Shown in pieces: positions 23,784 through 34,200 of a stretch of DNA of 64,000 nt. Source of the stretch: Bacteroidales bacterium (GTDB lineage: Bacteria; Bacteroidota; Bacteroidia; Bacteroidales; GCA-2748055); contig JACJXF010000001.1 of assembly GCA_020636775.1 (NCBI GenBank), positions 1 to 64,000 of the forward strand, read 5' to 3'. The position numbers and the translations under genes are program-made. Within the stretch, counting starts at the first letter, position 1; every line of letters begins with the position of its first letter. Below the pieces are notes generated by a model. That model saw nothing but the letters and a program-made list of their open reading frames with translations, made no database searches and was not told the origin of the DNA.

Positions 23784-25006
23784 TACACAAACATTTGTTG
23801 CATCAACCCCTTCTTCCAGACCTCGGCTTTTTCAATCTGCTTATGGGTATGAGTTATTTTATCATCAATGGCTGACAGGAAATTAGCGATTTTAGTCTGT
23901 TCTGATAATGCTGGGAATGGGATTGGCATGTCATATAAATCCTTTGTAGTTATATTCATACGGTCAGACCTTGCGCCATAATTTGCAATTCCTTTCATAT
24001 ATTCATGCCAATGGGTCGTTGAAAAGTATAATTCGAAAAAGTCCAACACACCCTCGGTAATTCTGAATACTGAATATAGTGGTGACATAACACCTATTCC
24101 GATATGATTTCTTTTAATAGGACCGACAGGAGCGTGAACTGAAATTCTTGGATTATACACGAAATCATCGACTTCAACAATAAAGTAATTCAATAAATTA
24201 TTCTGATTCGCAATGTCTTTATCAAAATAATCTGACTGTAAAACAATTCCACTAATAGCGGAATTTGTTAGAACTTTAGTTTCTGTGTTCGTTCTATTTT
24301 TATTCTGATTCCGCTCAGAAACTTCCCCCAACTTTTTCTTCTCCCACTTCGGAAACTCCTTCCCATTTTCATCCCTGAACCTGAGTTTCTGTGAGAAGAT
24401 TTTCTGCATCACCCCTTTTTTGTATTGTTCCAGAAGGTCTTTCTTTTTTTTAAGTTGCGATATTTTCTGGTCAATGGCGATGAAAAAGGATGCGATTTTT
24501 TGTTGTTCGGGAAATGATGAAAAGAATATTTTAGTGGCTCTTATTGTTTTTAATGATAGGTTCTTTATTGTCGAACCTGTCAATTCAGCGTTGAAAAAAC
24601 TCTGGATTCGATTTGTTAATAGTGAGTAATATGCAAAATGCAAATGATAGGCGTCATCAATATTAATATACGCTGCACTTTTACCTAAAACAACTGCTTC
24701 GCCTTTATATGTTGCAAGATTCCCAATTGTCCCATTTATAGATAATAATATTGTTCTGTCGCTGATATCCCTACCATGCTGTCGAAATTCATTTGCATCT
24801 ACTCTTTTAGTTGTTTCATTTATGACAATATTGCCATCGATTAAATTATTACCATTTATAAAAAAGTACTCTCCTTCTTCATCGTATTTGGGTGTTCCGT
24901 GAATTCCATCACCTATTTTAGTAGCAATTTCACTTAGTTCCTTGCTATCCCAATCATTTTTAAATTCTGGGAATCGCAATTGTGGTATTTTATTTTGTTT
25001 TCCCAT
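23783..25006 (-). CDS. hsdS: Type I restriction enzyme, HsdS specificity subunit
   Basis: A 407-residue specificity subunit. It has two target recognition domains: the first starts PQLRFPEFKNDWDSKELSEI, the second FPKWEKKKLGEVSERNQ (about residue 218). Each is followed by a conserved helix, FPEQQKIASFFIAIDQKISQ (about 165-184) and LSEQTKIANFLSAIDDKITH (about 369-388), which form the spacer between half-sites and bind HsdM. It recognises a bipartite asymmetric DNA sequence. It starts 3 bp after hsdM. The two halves are distinct, so the target half-sites differ. No inverted partial hsdS copy is seen nearby, so phase variation by inversion is not supported. Confidence 0.93.
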   Translation of the reverse strand: MGKQNKIPQLRFPEFKNDWDSKELSEIATKIGDGIHGTPKYDEEGEYFFINGNNLIDGNIVINETTKRVDANEFRQHGRDISDRTILLSINGTIGNLATYKGEAVVLGKSAAYINIDDAYHLHFAYYSLLTNRIQSFFNAELTGSTIKNLSLKTIRATKIFFSSFPEQQKIASFFIAIDQKISQLKKKKDLLEQYKKGVMQKIFSQKLRFRDENGKEFPKWEKKKLGEVSERNQNKNRTNTETKVLTNSAISGIVLQSDYFDKDIANQNNLLNYFIVEVDDFVYNPRISVHAPVGPIKRNHIGIGVMSPLYSVFRITEGVLDFFELYFSTTHWHEYMKGIANYGARSDRMNITTKDLYDMPIPFPALSEQTKIANFLSAIDDKITHTHKQIEKAEVWKKGLMQQMFV

Positions 25007-25009
25007 GAA

Positions 25010-26578
25010 TTAAAAAGGTGTTGGGATGTTTAATTCGTTACAGAAACCAGCAATGGTTTCATCGGTAGATTGCATTTCGGCTTCCAATACTTTCAAATCA
25101 TCGGCAACGGCTTTGATATCCACTTGTTCTGCTTCTTCAAAAGTATCCACATACCTCGGTATATTAAGGTTATATTCATTTTCTCTGACCTCGTCCAGAC
25201 CCGCAACATAACTGTATTTGTCTATTGTGGTTCGCTTGCTGTAAGTATCAACAATCCGTTCAACATCCTCGTCCCTGAGATAATTCTGGGTTTTGACCTT
25301 CTCAAAGTGTTGGCTGGCATCAATAAAAAGGATATTTTCAGGTTGTTCACGACATTTCTTGAATACAAGAATGCAAGTCGGTATGGATGTACCGTAAAAA
25401 ATATTAGCAGGAAGTCCAATAACGGCATCCAGATAATTCTTTTCTTCAATCAGGTATTTCCTGATATGACCTTCAGCACCACCCCTGAAAAGCACTCCAT
25501 GTGGCATTACAACAGCCATAACACCATTCTCAGCCAGATTATATATCATATGCTGGATAAATGCGTAATCAGCCTTAGAACTGGGTGCAAGTTTCCCGTA
25601 TTCACTAAACCTGTCATCTGTCATGAATAACTGGTTGGCACTCCATTGTGCTGAAAACGGTGGATTGGCAACCACCGCCTCAGCATCCAATTTGTTATGC
25701 TGGGGATATTCCAGAGTATCTTCCAGTTTAATGTCGAAACGTGAATAATGAACACCATGCAAAATCATGTTCATTCTGCAAAGGTTATATGTGGTTCTAT
25801 TGCGCTCCTGACCATAGAAGTTTAGAACTTCACATTCTTTGCCCAAACGAAGAATCAGAGAGCCAGACCCTGCTGTGGGGTCATACGCTGATTTTATTCT
25901 GGTTTTACCGAGGGTAACGATACGTGCAAGAATTTTTGATGCTTGTTGTGGGGTGTAGAACTCACCAGCCTTTTTGCCAGCACCACTGGCGAACTGACCA
26001 ATCAGGTATTCATAAGCATCACCCAGTACATCGAGTTCAGTGTGTTCCAGTTGAAAATCGATTTTATCAAGATGCGAAAGTACCTTTGCGATAACTTCAT
26101 TTCTTTGCTCTACGGTCTTCCCAAGTTTAGTGCTGTTCAGGTCAAGGTCTTCAAAAAGATGGTCGAAGTCTTCTTCACTTTTCGTTCCCATCGTGCTGAG
26201 TTGAATGTTATTCAGGATAACACCAAGGTCTTCAATAATAAAATTACTTTCTGATTTTCCGTTACCATTGCCACGTTTCGCAAGTTGACCAAATAATTCA
26301 GAGGGTTTAAGAAAGTAGCCGAGTTTTTCCAGTGATTCTTCCCTGATGGCTTCCAGATACTCCTTGCCTTTATCCGTATCTTCTTTGATATCCAGATAAA
26401 GCATCTTGTCTTCCCTGAGAATCTCGTTGGCATATATTTTCATTTTCTCTGAGAGGTACTTATAAAAAATGAAACCGAGAATGTAGTCACGGAATTCATC
26501 GGCATCCATCTTACCCCTGAGAGTGTTTGCTATATTCCAGAGTTGTTGGTTTAATTGTCGTTTTTGGTCTTCGCTCAT
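25010..26578 (-). CDS. hsdM: Type I restriction enzyme, HsdM methyltransferase
   Basis: A 522-residue N6-adenine methyltransferase subunit and first gene of the operon. HsdM N-terminal helical domain (1-150; LWNIANTLRGKMDADEFRDY), then the SAM-binding motif AYDPTAGSGS (231-240), GEFYTP (205-210) and catalytic NPPF (305-308). It methylates host DNA as M2S and joins HsdR for restriction. Gene order M-S-UDG-like-R on the minus strand with 3-bp or overlapping junctions indicates one transcript starting from the 79-bp gap to the integrase. This is the system furthest right in element 2. Confidence 0.95.
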   Translation of the reverse strand: MSEDQKRQLNQQLWNIANTLRGKMDADEFRDYILGFIFYKYLSEKMKIYANEILREDKMLYLDIKEDTDKGKEYLEAIREESLEKLGYFLKPSELFGQLAKRGNGNGKSESNFIIEDLGVILNNIQLSTMGTKSEEDFDHLFEDLDLNSTKLGKTVEQRNEVIAKVLSHLDKIDFQLEHTELDVLGDAYEYLIGQFASGAGKKAGEFYTPQQASKILARIVTLGKTRIKSAYDPTAGSGSLILRLGKECEVLNFYGQERNRTTYNLCRMNMILHGVHYSRFDIKLEDTLEYPQHNKLDAEAVVANPPFSAQWSANQLFMTDDRFSEYGKLAPSSKADYAFIQHMIYNLAENGVMAVVMPHGVLFRGGAEGHIRKYLIEEKNYLDAVIGLPANIFYGTSIPTCILVFKKCREQPENILFIDASQHFEKVKTQNYLRDEDVERIVDTYSKRTTIDKYSYVAGLDEVRENEYNLNIPRYVDTFEEAEQVDIKAVADDLKVLEAEMQSTDETIAGFCNELNIPTPF

Positions 26579-26657
26579 GTAACATCTAAATTTAAAAGTA
26601 CTAAGATAACAAACCGAAAATTAATTCTCACTACTTCCCGTGATTTGAAACCATCAC

Positions 26658-27923
26658 TTATTCTTTGTAATACACCACTTTACCCTGAACAACCATAATT
26701 TTATACATCTTATCCATTTCGCTTCTTTCAAATTCTGGTGAAAGGTGAATATATCTGTCCATTATTTTATAACTCGTTTGTCCTACCCATTGCAATATGG
26801 ACTTCCAGTTAACACTTGCCTGTACGGCATTTGAAATAAATGTATCTCTGAAGTTATGGCTGTCGTATTCCGTGAATCCATCATCAGGATATTTTTCACG
26901 CATAATATCAAAAATGTCGTCAATGTATCTGTTATATGTCTGGTTAGTATAATCATAGCAACTTGTATCGTTGTTGACTTCAGTAAGCAATGCTTTACTC
27001 CACGTGTTTAATGGTTGAACCACTTCAATGTCATGGTGTTCCGTTTTTACAGGAGTAAATTTCATGGTTTCATCTTTCGTGATATTGGTTGGTCGTATTC
27101 TTTTTATATCGTCAAATCGCACACCTGTGTGGCATTGAAACAATATCATTTTTTGAGTTTTTTTCAGGTGTGCTTCTTCAAAAACATGCTTCGACAAGGT
27201 CAATAATTGAATCCATGTAAGGGGGTTAGGCTTGTTACACGATTTTTTACCTCGTTTAAACTGTCTGGATTTAAATTTATCGGATAGTTCAATGCCCAGT
27301 TCATCCTTTATTTCATAATAGTAATTCAATACCGTATACAGGATGGTGTACGTTTTCTCAATCGTTCCTTTGGAATATTTTTTCTCTACAAGATAAGTTT
27401 CAAATTCGTTTGACCACGTGATGTTTATATTTTCGAAGTATGATTTCTTTTTGTTCCACACATCAAACTTTTGTACTCGGTTTTTAACAGTTAAAAATTC
27501 TTTGGTCGTTCCTCTTTTGGTGTTCTGTCTAACCCTGAACTTGTGATAATCATCAATATATTCAACCAATGATTTTCTTTTTACTCTTGTTTTCGGGAAG
27601 AAGTCTTTTAAATTATCATAATTGAGTCCTTCGATATCAGGTTGGCTCTCGCCATTTGTGTTGACGAAGTTGAGAATCGCACTATAAACTGCATTAATGC
27701 GTTGTTGCTTGCTTATAGCATCTGGTTCTTTGCTGCTAATCTTTTGTGTCTTTTGCTGCCAGTTTCGTGGCGAAACCATCACAGACGTATCAATAAACTT
27801 CCGTATCTTGCCGTTACCAGCATATTCATATTTCATGACTTCAACTTCTACCTTAGAAAGACCTGCTTTATTGATACGGTTACGGGTCATTAACCTCACT
27901 TTGAAATCATCCTGTGTTTCCAT
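26658..27923 (-). CDS. Tyrosine integrase of element 2
   Basis: A 421-residue integrase when started at the ATG at 27923 (METQDDFK), preferred over an upstream start at 27950. Core-binding domain: SLVEYIDDYHKFRVRQNTKR ... TIEKTYTILYTVLNYYY. Catalytic domain: HTGVRFDD (Arg), DSHNFRDTFISN (His-x-x-Arg), WVGQTS and Tyr in IMDRYIHL. Homologous to the element 1 integrase. Three TGGTGGAA repeats stand directly upstream, then the att core 150 bp from the start. It should excise and integrate element 2. Confidence 0.9.
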   Translation of the reverse strand: METQDDFKVRLMTRNRINKAGLSKVEVEVMKYEYAGNGKIRKFIDTSVMVSPRNWQQKTQKISSKEPDAISKQQRINAVYSAILNFVNTNGESQPDIEGLNYDNLKDFFPKTRVKRKSLVEYIDDYHKFRVRQNTKRGTTKEFLTVKNRVQKFDVWNKKKSYFENINITWSNEFETYLVEKKYSKGTIEKTYTILYTVLNYYYEIKDELGIELSDKFKSRQFKRGKKSCNKPNPLTWIQLLTLSKHVFEEAHLKKTQKMILFQCHTGVRFDDIKRIRPTNITKDETMKFTPVKTEHHDIEVVQPLNTWSKALLTEVNNDTSCYDYTNQTYNRYIDDIFDIMREKYPDDGFTEYDSHNFRDTFISNAVQASVNWKSILQWVGQTSYKIMDRYIHLSPEFERSEMDKMYKIMVVQGKVVYYKE

Positions 27924-27925
27924 TG

Positions 27926-28034
27926 TGGTGGAATAATTTAGGTTAAACAATATTTTGACCTAAATGTAGGTAAATAAGTGATTATAGCCATATATTTGGT
28001 GGAATAAAGTAAAATAAGAATAAATGTGGTGGAA
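27926..28034. promoter_or_regulatory. Right arm-type repeats of element 2
   Basis: TGGTGGAA at 27926-27933, 27997-28004 and 28027-28034, all in direct orientation between the integrase start and the att core. The same motif occurs twice inside the left end (11506, 11518). Putative integrase arm-binding sites. Confidence 0.55.
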
Positions 28035-28075
28035 ATATATAACTTGATAATCAATTTAATAGCAAATAAATATGC

Positions 28076-28090
28076 TCTTCTCACCCCGAC
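28076..28090 (+). repeat. Right att core of element 2
   Basis: TCTTCTCACCCCGAC, identical to 11436-11450; distance between copies is 16,640 bp. Everything to the right appears chromosomal. The next base differs (T here, A on the left). Confidence 0.7.
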
Positions 28091-28100
28091 TCTTTATTAA

Positions 28101-28146
28101 AATGCCCTTTGTAAATTAACGACTTACAAAGGGCATTATTTTTTTA
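28101..28146 (+). terminator. Terminator right of the island
   Basis: A 14-bp perfect stem AATGCCCTTTGTAA (28101-28114) / TTACAAAGGGCATT (28124-28137), 9-base loop, followed by a T-rich run. Probably the original terminator of the gene (tRNA-like) used as integration target. Its symmetry also lets it serve transcripts arriving from the right. Confidence 0.75.
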
Positions 28147-28236
28147 AATGATTTCGAAATTTTAAGGAATTATTAATATTTTAGTTTGTAGGATTATTAG
28201 GGATCCTTACAGGCATAGAAGACTAATAACAAGTCG

Positions 28237-31200
28237 TTATTTAATCATAACTTTCCTGATATCATTATTCGCATTAAAGGTCGGGAAATACATTAATTCA
28301 ACTTTTGCCGGATTTAAAGTGTATGACCCCGTGAAACGTGGCTTCAGCTTAATTTCAAACGCATAACTTCCTTTTGGCAGTTTCTCACAAAATATCGTTG
28401 TTTCGTTTTTAAAATATTCACGGTACGATTCATTTCTGAAATTATTTTTCTTATCAGCATAAGAGCATCCTCCTGGAATCGGAATATTAATCATTACAAA
28501 CTCAGCATCCTTCTTTACAATTACATTTGCAATCAGGGCGGTTTCCTTCCCCGCAATTAGTATTGAAGATGAATCGTTTACGAAATTCGTATTGATTTCA
28601 AAATCTGATTTGGTAAGTTTTGGTGAACTGTTCCAATATCTCTGATAACTGGTAAAATAAACAGGAGAATCTCCGGTTTTTGAAATTTCGATGGATTGCT
28701 GCGGTTTGGCTTTCATTTCAAAAGGAAATTCAGTCACCGTTTTACTCACATCACCCTTCAAGACTAAGGATGGCTTGACCATTTTTGATTTACCGGCAAT
28801 TAAATCAGGAAGTATTGTTTCAATAATCTTTGCCGATTCATAGGTATTTCTCCAATATCCTGTTTTTCGGTTTTCCAGAAAATAATTCCTCATTTTAAGC
28901 AGTGTCACAGAATTATCAATGGAATCAGCTTTTAATATCTTGTAGGCAAGTAATGAGTTTTGTATATCGTTTAATAGTATACTCGATTCATTATTTTCAT
29001 CGGAATAGTATATATTACCAAATAATGTTCTTCTCTGATAATACTTCAGGGTGTCTGTATTACATTTTATATTGCATTGCTGTTTCAGTTCAATGATTTG
29101 TAGTAATCCATTGAATGATAGTTTCTGGCTGCTCTCCAAATTTGTTATATAGGAATTGTAGGAAATCTGAGCATCCAATAAACGGAGGATTTTAAGAATT
29201 CTAAGTCTGGTATAAAAATCAGTACTATTTTCATATTCCCATACTAAATTTTCGGTTACCTGTGCTTTGTTAATTTTGGTGTCATAACCTTGTTTCTGGG
29301 CAGCAGTCAATGCTTCGAGAACATGTAAACTTATCCATGCATTTTCATCGGAACCTTTCCACCAACCCCATAATCCGTTTTCATTTTGGTTTTTATTTAT
29401 TAAACGGATTAATTTGTCAATCTCATTTTCATCCCTGAACTTTATGCCTTCATATTGGCATATATTTTTTTCAGCCAGGAGTGCTTTTAGTTTTGAAGCG
29501 ATTTGTTCATTGCATGAATACATGTATTTAATCACATGGCTGATTTCATCTTTAATTACATCAAGTATGTCTGCTCTTGCATACAGACTGACCTCTCCTA
29601 AATTGGGGTCAAATGATAGATTAAAAGAAGTGTCATGGTCAAGCACATAGAAATTCCCTTTCGTCTCTTCCAATCCTTTTGGAAAGACAGGAATATTTCT
29701 TAATTCACCATCAAAGTAGCCATCGGATTTTTCAAGTAAATACTTAATTGAAAGTGAATCGGATTCAGCTATTATTGATAAAGTATCAAGTATGGAATTA
29801 ACACAATACCTGGTCTTTGAGTACCGGGATTCTTGATTTACTTCAAATTTTGAAGTGATTTCCACGGAATCAGGTGAATAATTAAGAATCTTCCCAATTG
29901 CATTGCTTGTGTCAGCCTGAATTAAAAACCTTGGTACGGCAAGATTTGCCATCAAGGGTTTGTACGACTTTATGGTACTTTTCGTTTGACCAGACTGTTT
30001 ATTACCATTCATAGCAAGGTAAAAGGTTTCCCAACTTGTGACATCATCAGGGAAAATAACCTCAAAACTTGCTTTGCCTTCTTTGTCTGTTATTAAATCC
30101 GGTTTCCAAAAGGCATAATCAGAGAAATTCTCTCTTATGGAACTTGATTGTGATGCTGCTTCGAAGAAAGTATTATCATAGTCTGCTCCTTTATTTTTTT
30201 GAGCCATAGTAGGCATAAAAGTCCCAGCCTTTGTTTCAATTATTACTACTCCATTTGCACCTTGTGCTCCATAAATTGCAGTTGCTGAAGCACCTTGTAA
30301 AAGTTCAATCTTTGTGATTAAATCCGGATTCAGGTAAGAAATATCACCTGTAAAAACGACCCCGTTTATAATGTATAATGGAGTATTGTTAAATTTTACA
30401 CTCGATATTCCTCTTACCTGAATTTCGACTCCTGCACCTGGTGAACCACTATTTTGTGTAATTGAAACTCCTCCAACTTTTCCCTGCAATGACCCGGAAA
30501 TATTTCCACTAACATCAGGCATCTCTCCCAACATGCTTGAAGTTGTCACAATTGCAACTGAGGCTGTTAAATCGGATTTCATTCTTGTTCCATAACCTAC
30601 AACAACAACTTCATCAAGGTTCATTACTGAAGCTGTCAATTCCGCACTTACTTCATTAATGCTACCTATTTGTTTTTCCTCAGAATTATAACCAATAAAG
30701 GAAAAAATTAAGCTGTTGCAGTTTAATGGCACTTTTAATGAATAGTGCCCATTAAAATCGGTAATTGTACCAAATGTTGTGCCTTTTATAACCACAGTCA
30801 CACCTGGTATTGGCTCTTTAGAATCTATATCATATACAAATCCTTCTACAATTTCACCATCACCAGAGTATCGAAATTGCTCCTGATACGTATTGTATAT
30901 TTTCTTTAATTCTTTTTCCGCATCAATATTATAGGGACTTGGTTTATAGATAGTCTCTTCGATTAATTTAGTAACCTCAATACTGAAAGAATCCTTTATT
31001 AATTCTTCAGGCTGTTTAAATTCATAATAATTCAAACCATCCGTTTGTATGTAAATCGAGTCTTCAACATGGTATTCTGCTCCTGGATAAAAGAAAATCA
31101 GTTTGTAATACCCTTCTCCCAATTGATGGAATAAAGAAGTATTTCCAGGATAAACACGTAGAAATTCATGATTATCATATCTGAAAATTAAAATGTTTAA

Positions 31201-34200
31201 TGGAGTACTTGGAACAGGAGTATCCTGTCTTTGGAAATTAATTAATAATCTTCCATTACCCTGGGTAGTAGATTGTGGATATAGATACCTGGGATTGAGG
31301 TATCGTTTTGAATCGAGATAGTTATTCCATTGGCTGAGTAATGCTTTTTTAGTTAGAACGACATCACTTAGACCCTCCACATTTTGATAGTTATTTAAAT
31401 ATCTGGGATAAGCTGATACATCACGACTCCTCATTTTTAGTAATCCAGGCGCAAATTCATATTCGAAAAATGGTTCGTGAATAAACTTTGTGGAAAAGCT
31501 ATCAATTAATTGAAAATTAATTAATCCTGATACAGGTCCAGCAAGGTTGTTATATCGAAGATTTTGTGATTCCGGAGATAGTAATTGGAGGTTATTATCT
31601 TGCTCAATATATGCAAATCTTTCCCCAAATGTATTTCTGTACGGGAAAATGTATTTGTATAATAACCGTTGTTCAAAACCACTGAGTTCAGGTTTAACTG
31701 TTTCGATTTTAATGTTTTTTCCCTTTATCTCTTCATTTATACTGAAAATCAGCTTTAGTCTAGGATTAAAGAACATGCTATCGATAGTTATGCTCTTGTT
31801 ACTGGTCCGAAGTTTTATCTGATGGTAACCGCTGGTAATTCGAAATGAATAGGGTTGATTGATGGTTGACCAGCTAAAATATACAGGTTCACTATCCACA
31901 TAAATAACATGAATGGGTTGAATGATCCCGTCAGATATTACAAAAGGGGCAAATTGGGTAATATAACCTGAAGGTTCGTACCCGAAACGATAGATAGAGT
32001 CTCCAGGATAAAGAAATTTGTAATATTCAATGGAGTCTATTCCAGCCAATATTTTCCAGGCATCATAATCCAGGTTCAGACCAGTATGCTGACCTAATTT
32101 TATGTCTTTAAAATTGAAATTATTGATGACTGATTTATTTTTTCTGTTTGTCCCCAGATATGGCAAATCAGCCTGGGAATAATTAAATTTTTTAGTCAAT
32201 GAAAAGGCTGTTAAATCTACGCCTTCAACTGGTTTCCCTTTAATATCAGTAACCAGTACCTCAATTTTTGATTTTTGCCCGGGATAAACAATTTTTGGTT
32301 GTGTAACCGAAACATTAAGTTTTTTATCTACTAAGGGAATTTTGTAATTATCCTCTTTTATTGCACCTCCCCATAAGTACCTGATTGAAACAAAGTAATT
32401 TTGTTTTGTTTTAGATTTTTGCCTGAGATTTAACGAATCCGAAAAACCGTATGATTCCTGAGCATTCTTCTTGTATATATTATAACTAAATGGAATTTTC
32501 CTGGGATTATCAACAACGATTATAACAGAATCACTAGTCCTTTCAGAATAACATTGTAATAATGCAGGTTGGGCGGATACATCTAAGGAATTACTTAGGT
32601 CCCCTGAATTAATAGTATATGAGGAGTAGTATGGATTTAATTCAATCGTACATGGAACGCTTCCCTCCTGTATCTGAGTGCTATTCCCGAAATTATCAAT
32701 TGCTGAAATTATAACCTCTTTACTGGCGTCAACACCATTTTTATTATATTGGAAATGAATTGAATCCTCCACTAATTCAACATCAAATTTCTCCAATTCA
32801 TAGTAATAACTGACCTTCTCCTTCTCTGAAATCACTTCATTATCAGAAGATAGTAATCTTACATTTATTTCGTAATCGAAATTTACTTTTGGAAATATGG
32901 AATCGGAAATTGATACTTCAGTTTCATTAGTCGGTTCAAGTTTTCTTTCAAGCAATAAAATTGTATCAGGAATGAATGAGTTTTTATCAAGATAATCATT
33001 AATGGTTTTAGGTTGAATCAGTAATTCGAACCTTGCATCCATAAGGTTCAGGTCATTCTCATCAGTTCCTTTAACAAATAATTTTATTTCTTTATTCCTG
33101 AAGTGCTCAGTTTCATCCACTCTTAAAGAAAGTTTGTTTTTTGAGAGTTCGTAGTCTTCATATTTAAATGAACCTGTTATATAAACTTTTCTTTCGTTTT
33201 GTTCAAGCCTAAGAGTATAATTCCTGTCAAGCTGTAATTGCAGTGAGTCATGAAGCAGAAATTGGTATTCGTATCCCCCTTTTCGATAGGGGATGAGGTT
33301 GGTTAGTTCGATACTTTTTTTTGTGGTTTGAAGGATGACCTTTAAAGGCTTTTGAATTGGCTTTCCGTTTTTGGTTACCAGAAATGCTTTGAATTTTACT
33401 GTATCTCCAGGAAGATATTTGGGTTTGTTGAAAACAATGTAACCCTTATGTTTTTGTTGGAATTTGTTTCTTGAATTATAGCAATATGAATCATCAAATA
33501 AACATGCAATTCCCTCAAAAGAGTTTATGAAGAAATATTTTGTTCTGTTTATTGACCCCTGTGACCAGCCTCTAATTATTGATTTAACACCATCAATTGG
33601 CAGGTGTATAACAAAATTAACGGGCATCCATACATACTTAATGGGTGTGCCATAAACTACCTTTCTGGCACTTCTCTTAAAAAGTGAATTATTGTATTTT
33701 CTATTTAAGTCATAATATGTGGTAAAACCTTTATATGTTACTTTGAGTAAGCCTTTCTGGTTCGACTCTTTGTCAATATAGGATTGAGTGGTTTTATTAA
33801 AATGCAATTTTTTCCAGCGGACCTTTAAATCAGCATCACCGATAATATTCCCTTTTAAATCAACTACCTGTACACATAAATCGGTATTGTTATTTAAAAG
33901 GAAAACATCATAGTTTTGTACAGTAGTAATGGATAATTTTTGTTTATTTCTTTCTGAATACGTTTTTAAATAGTGCCCTTCAGGCAATTTATTGATGTAT
34001 TCACTATCAGTTTGAAATGAATCAACAAGTGTGTGGAAAAACGAAGTATCTACTTTCCAGATATCATTTTTATAAATCTTCCTGGCTTCTTTATCAGAAA
34101 GTTTGTAAACGTAGGTATAATAACTGCTTTGTCTGCTTTCAAGTAATTTTTGACCATTTAGGTTAACGCATAATATTAAAGTGAAAATACCAAATATTGC

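Larger units (their letters stand above)
11436..28090. mobile_element. Integrative element 2 (16.6 kb)
   Basis: The element is bounded by a 15-bp direct repeat, TCTTCTCACCCCGAC, at 11436-11450 and 28076-28090. It carries module B', the sce7726/sce7725/RES cargo, module A', a polymerase-like gene with iteron-like repeats, a type I restriction-modification operon and an integrase at the right end. TGGTGGA(A) repeats occur just inside both ends (11506, 11518; 27926, 27997, 28027), as expected for arm sites of one integrase. The two ends and the repeats are seen; mobility is inferred. Confidence 0.75.

Noticed and set aside
23783..25006. Possible phase-variable hsdS by inversion
   Set aside because: Only one complete hsdS is present, with no second partial hsdS or local inverted repeats.
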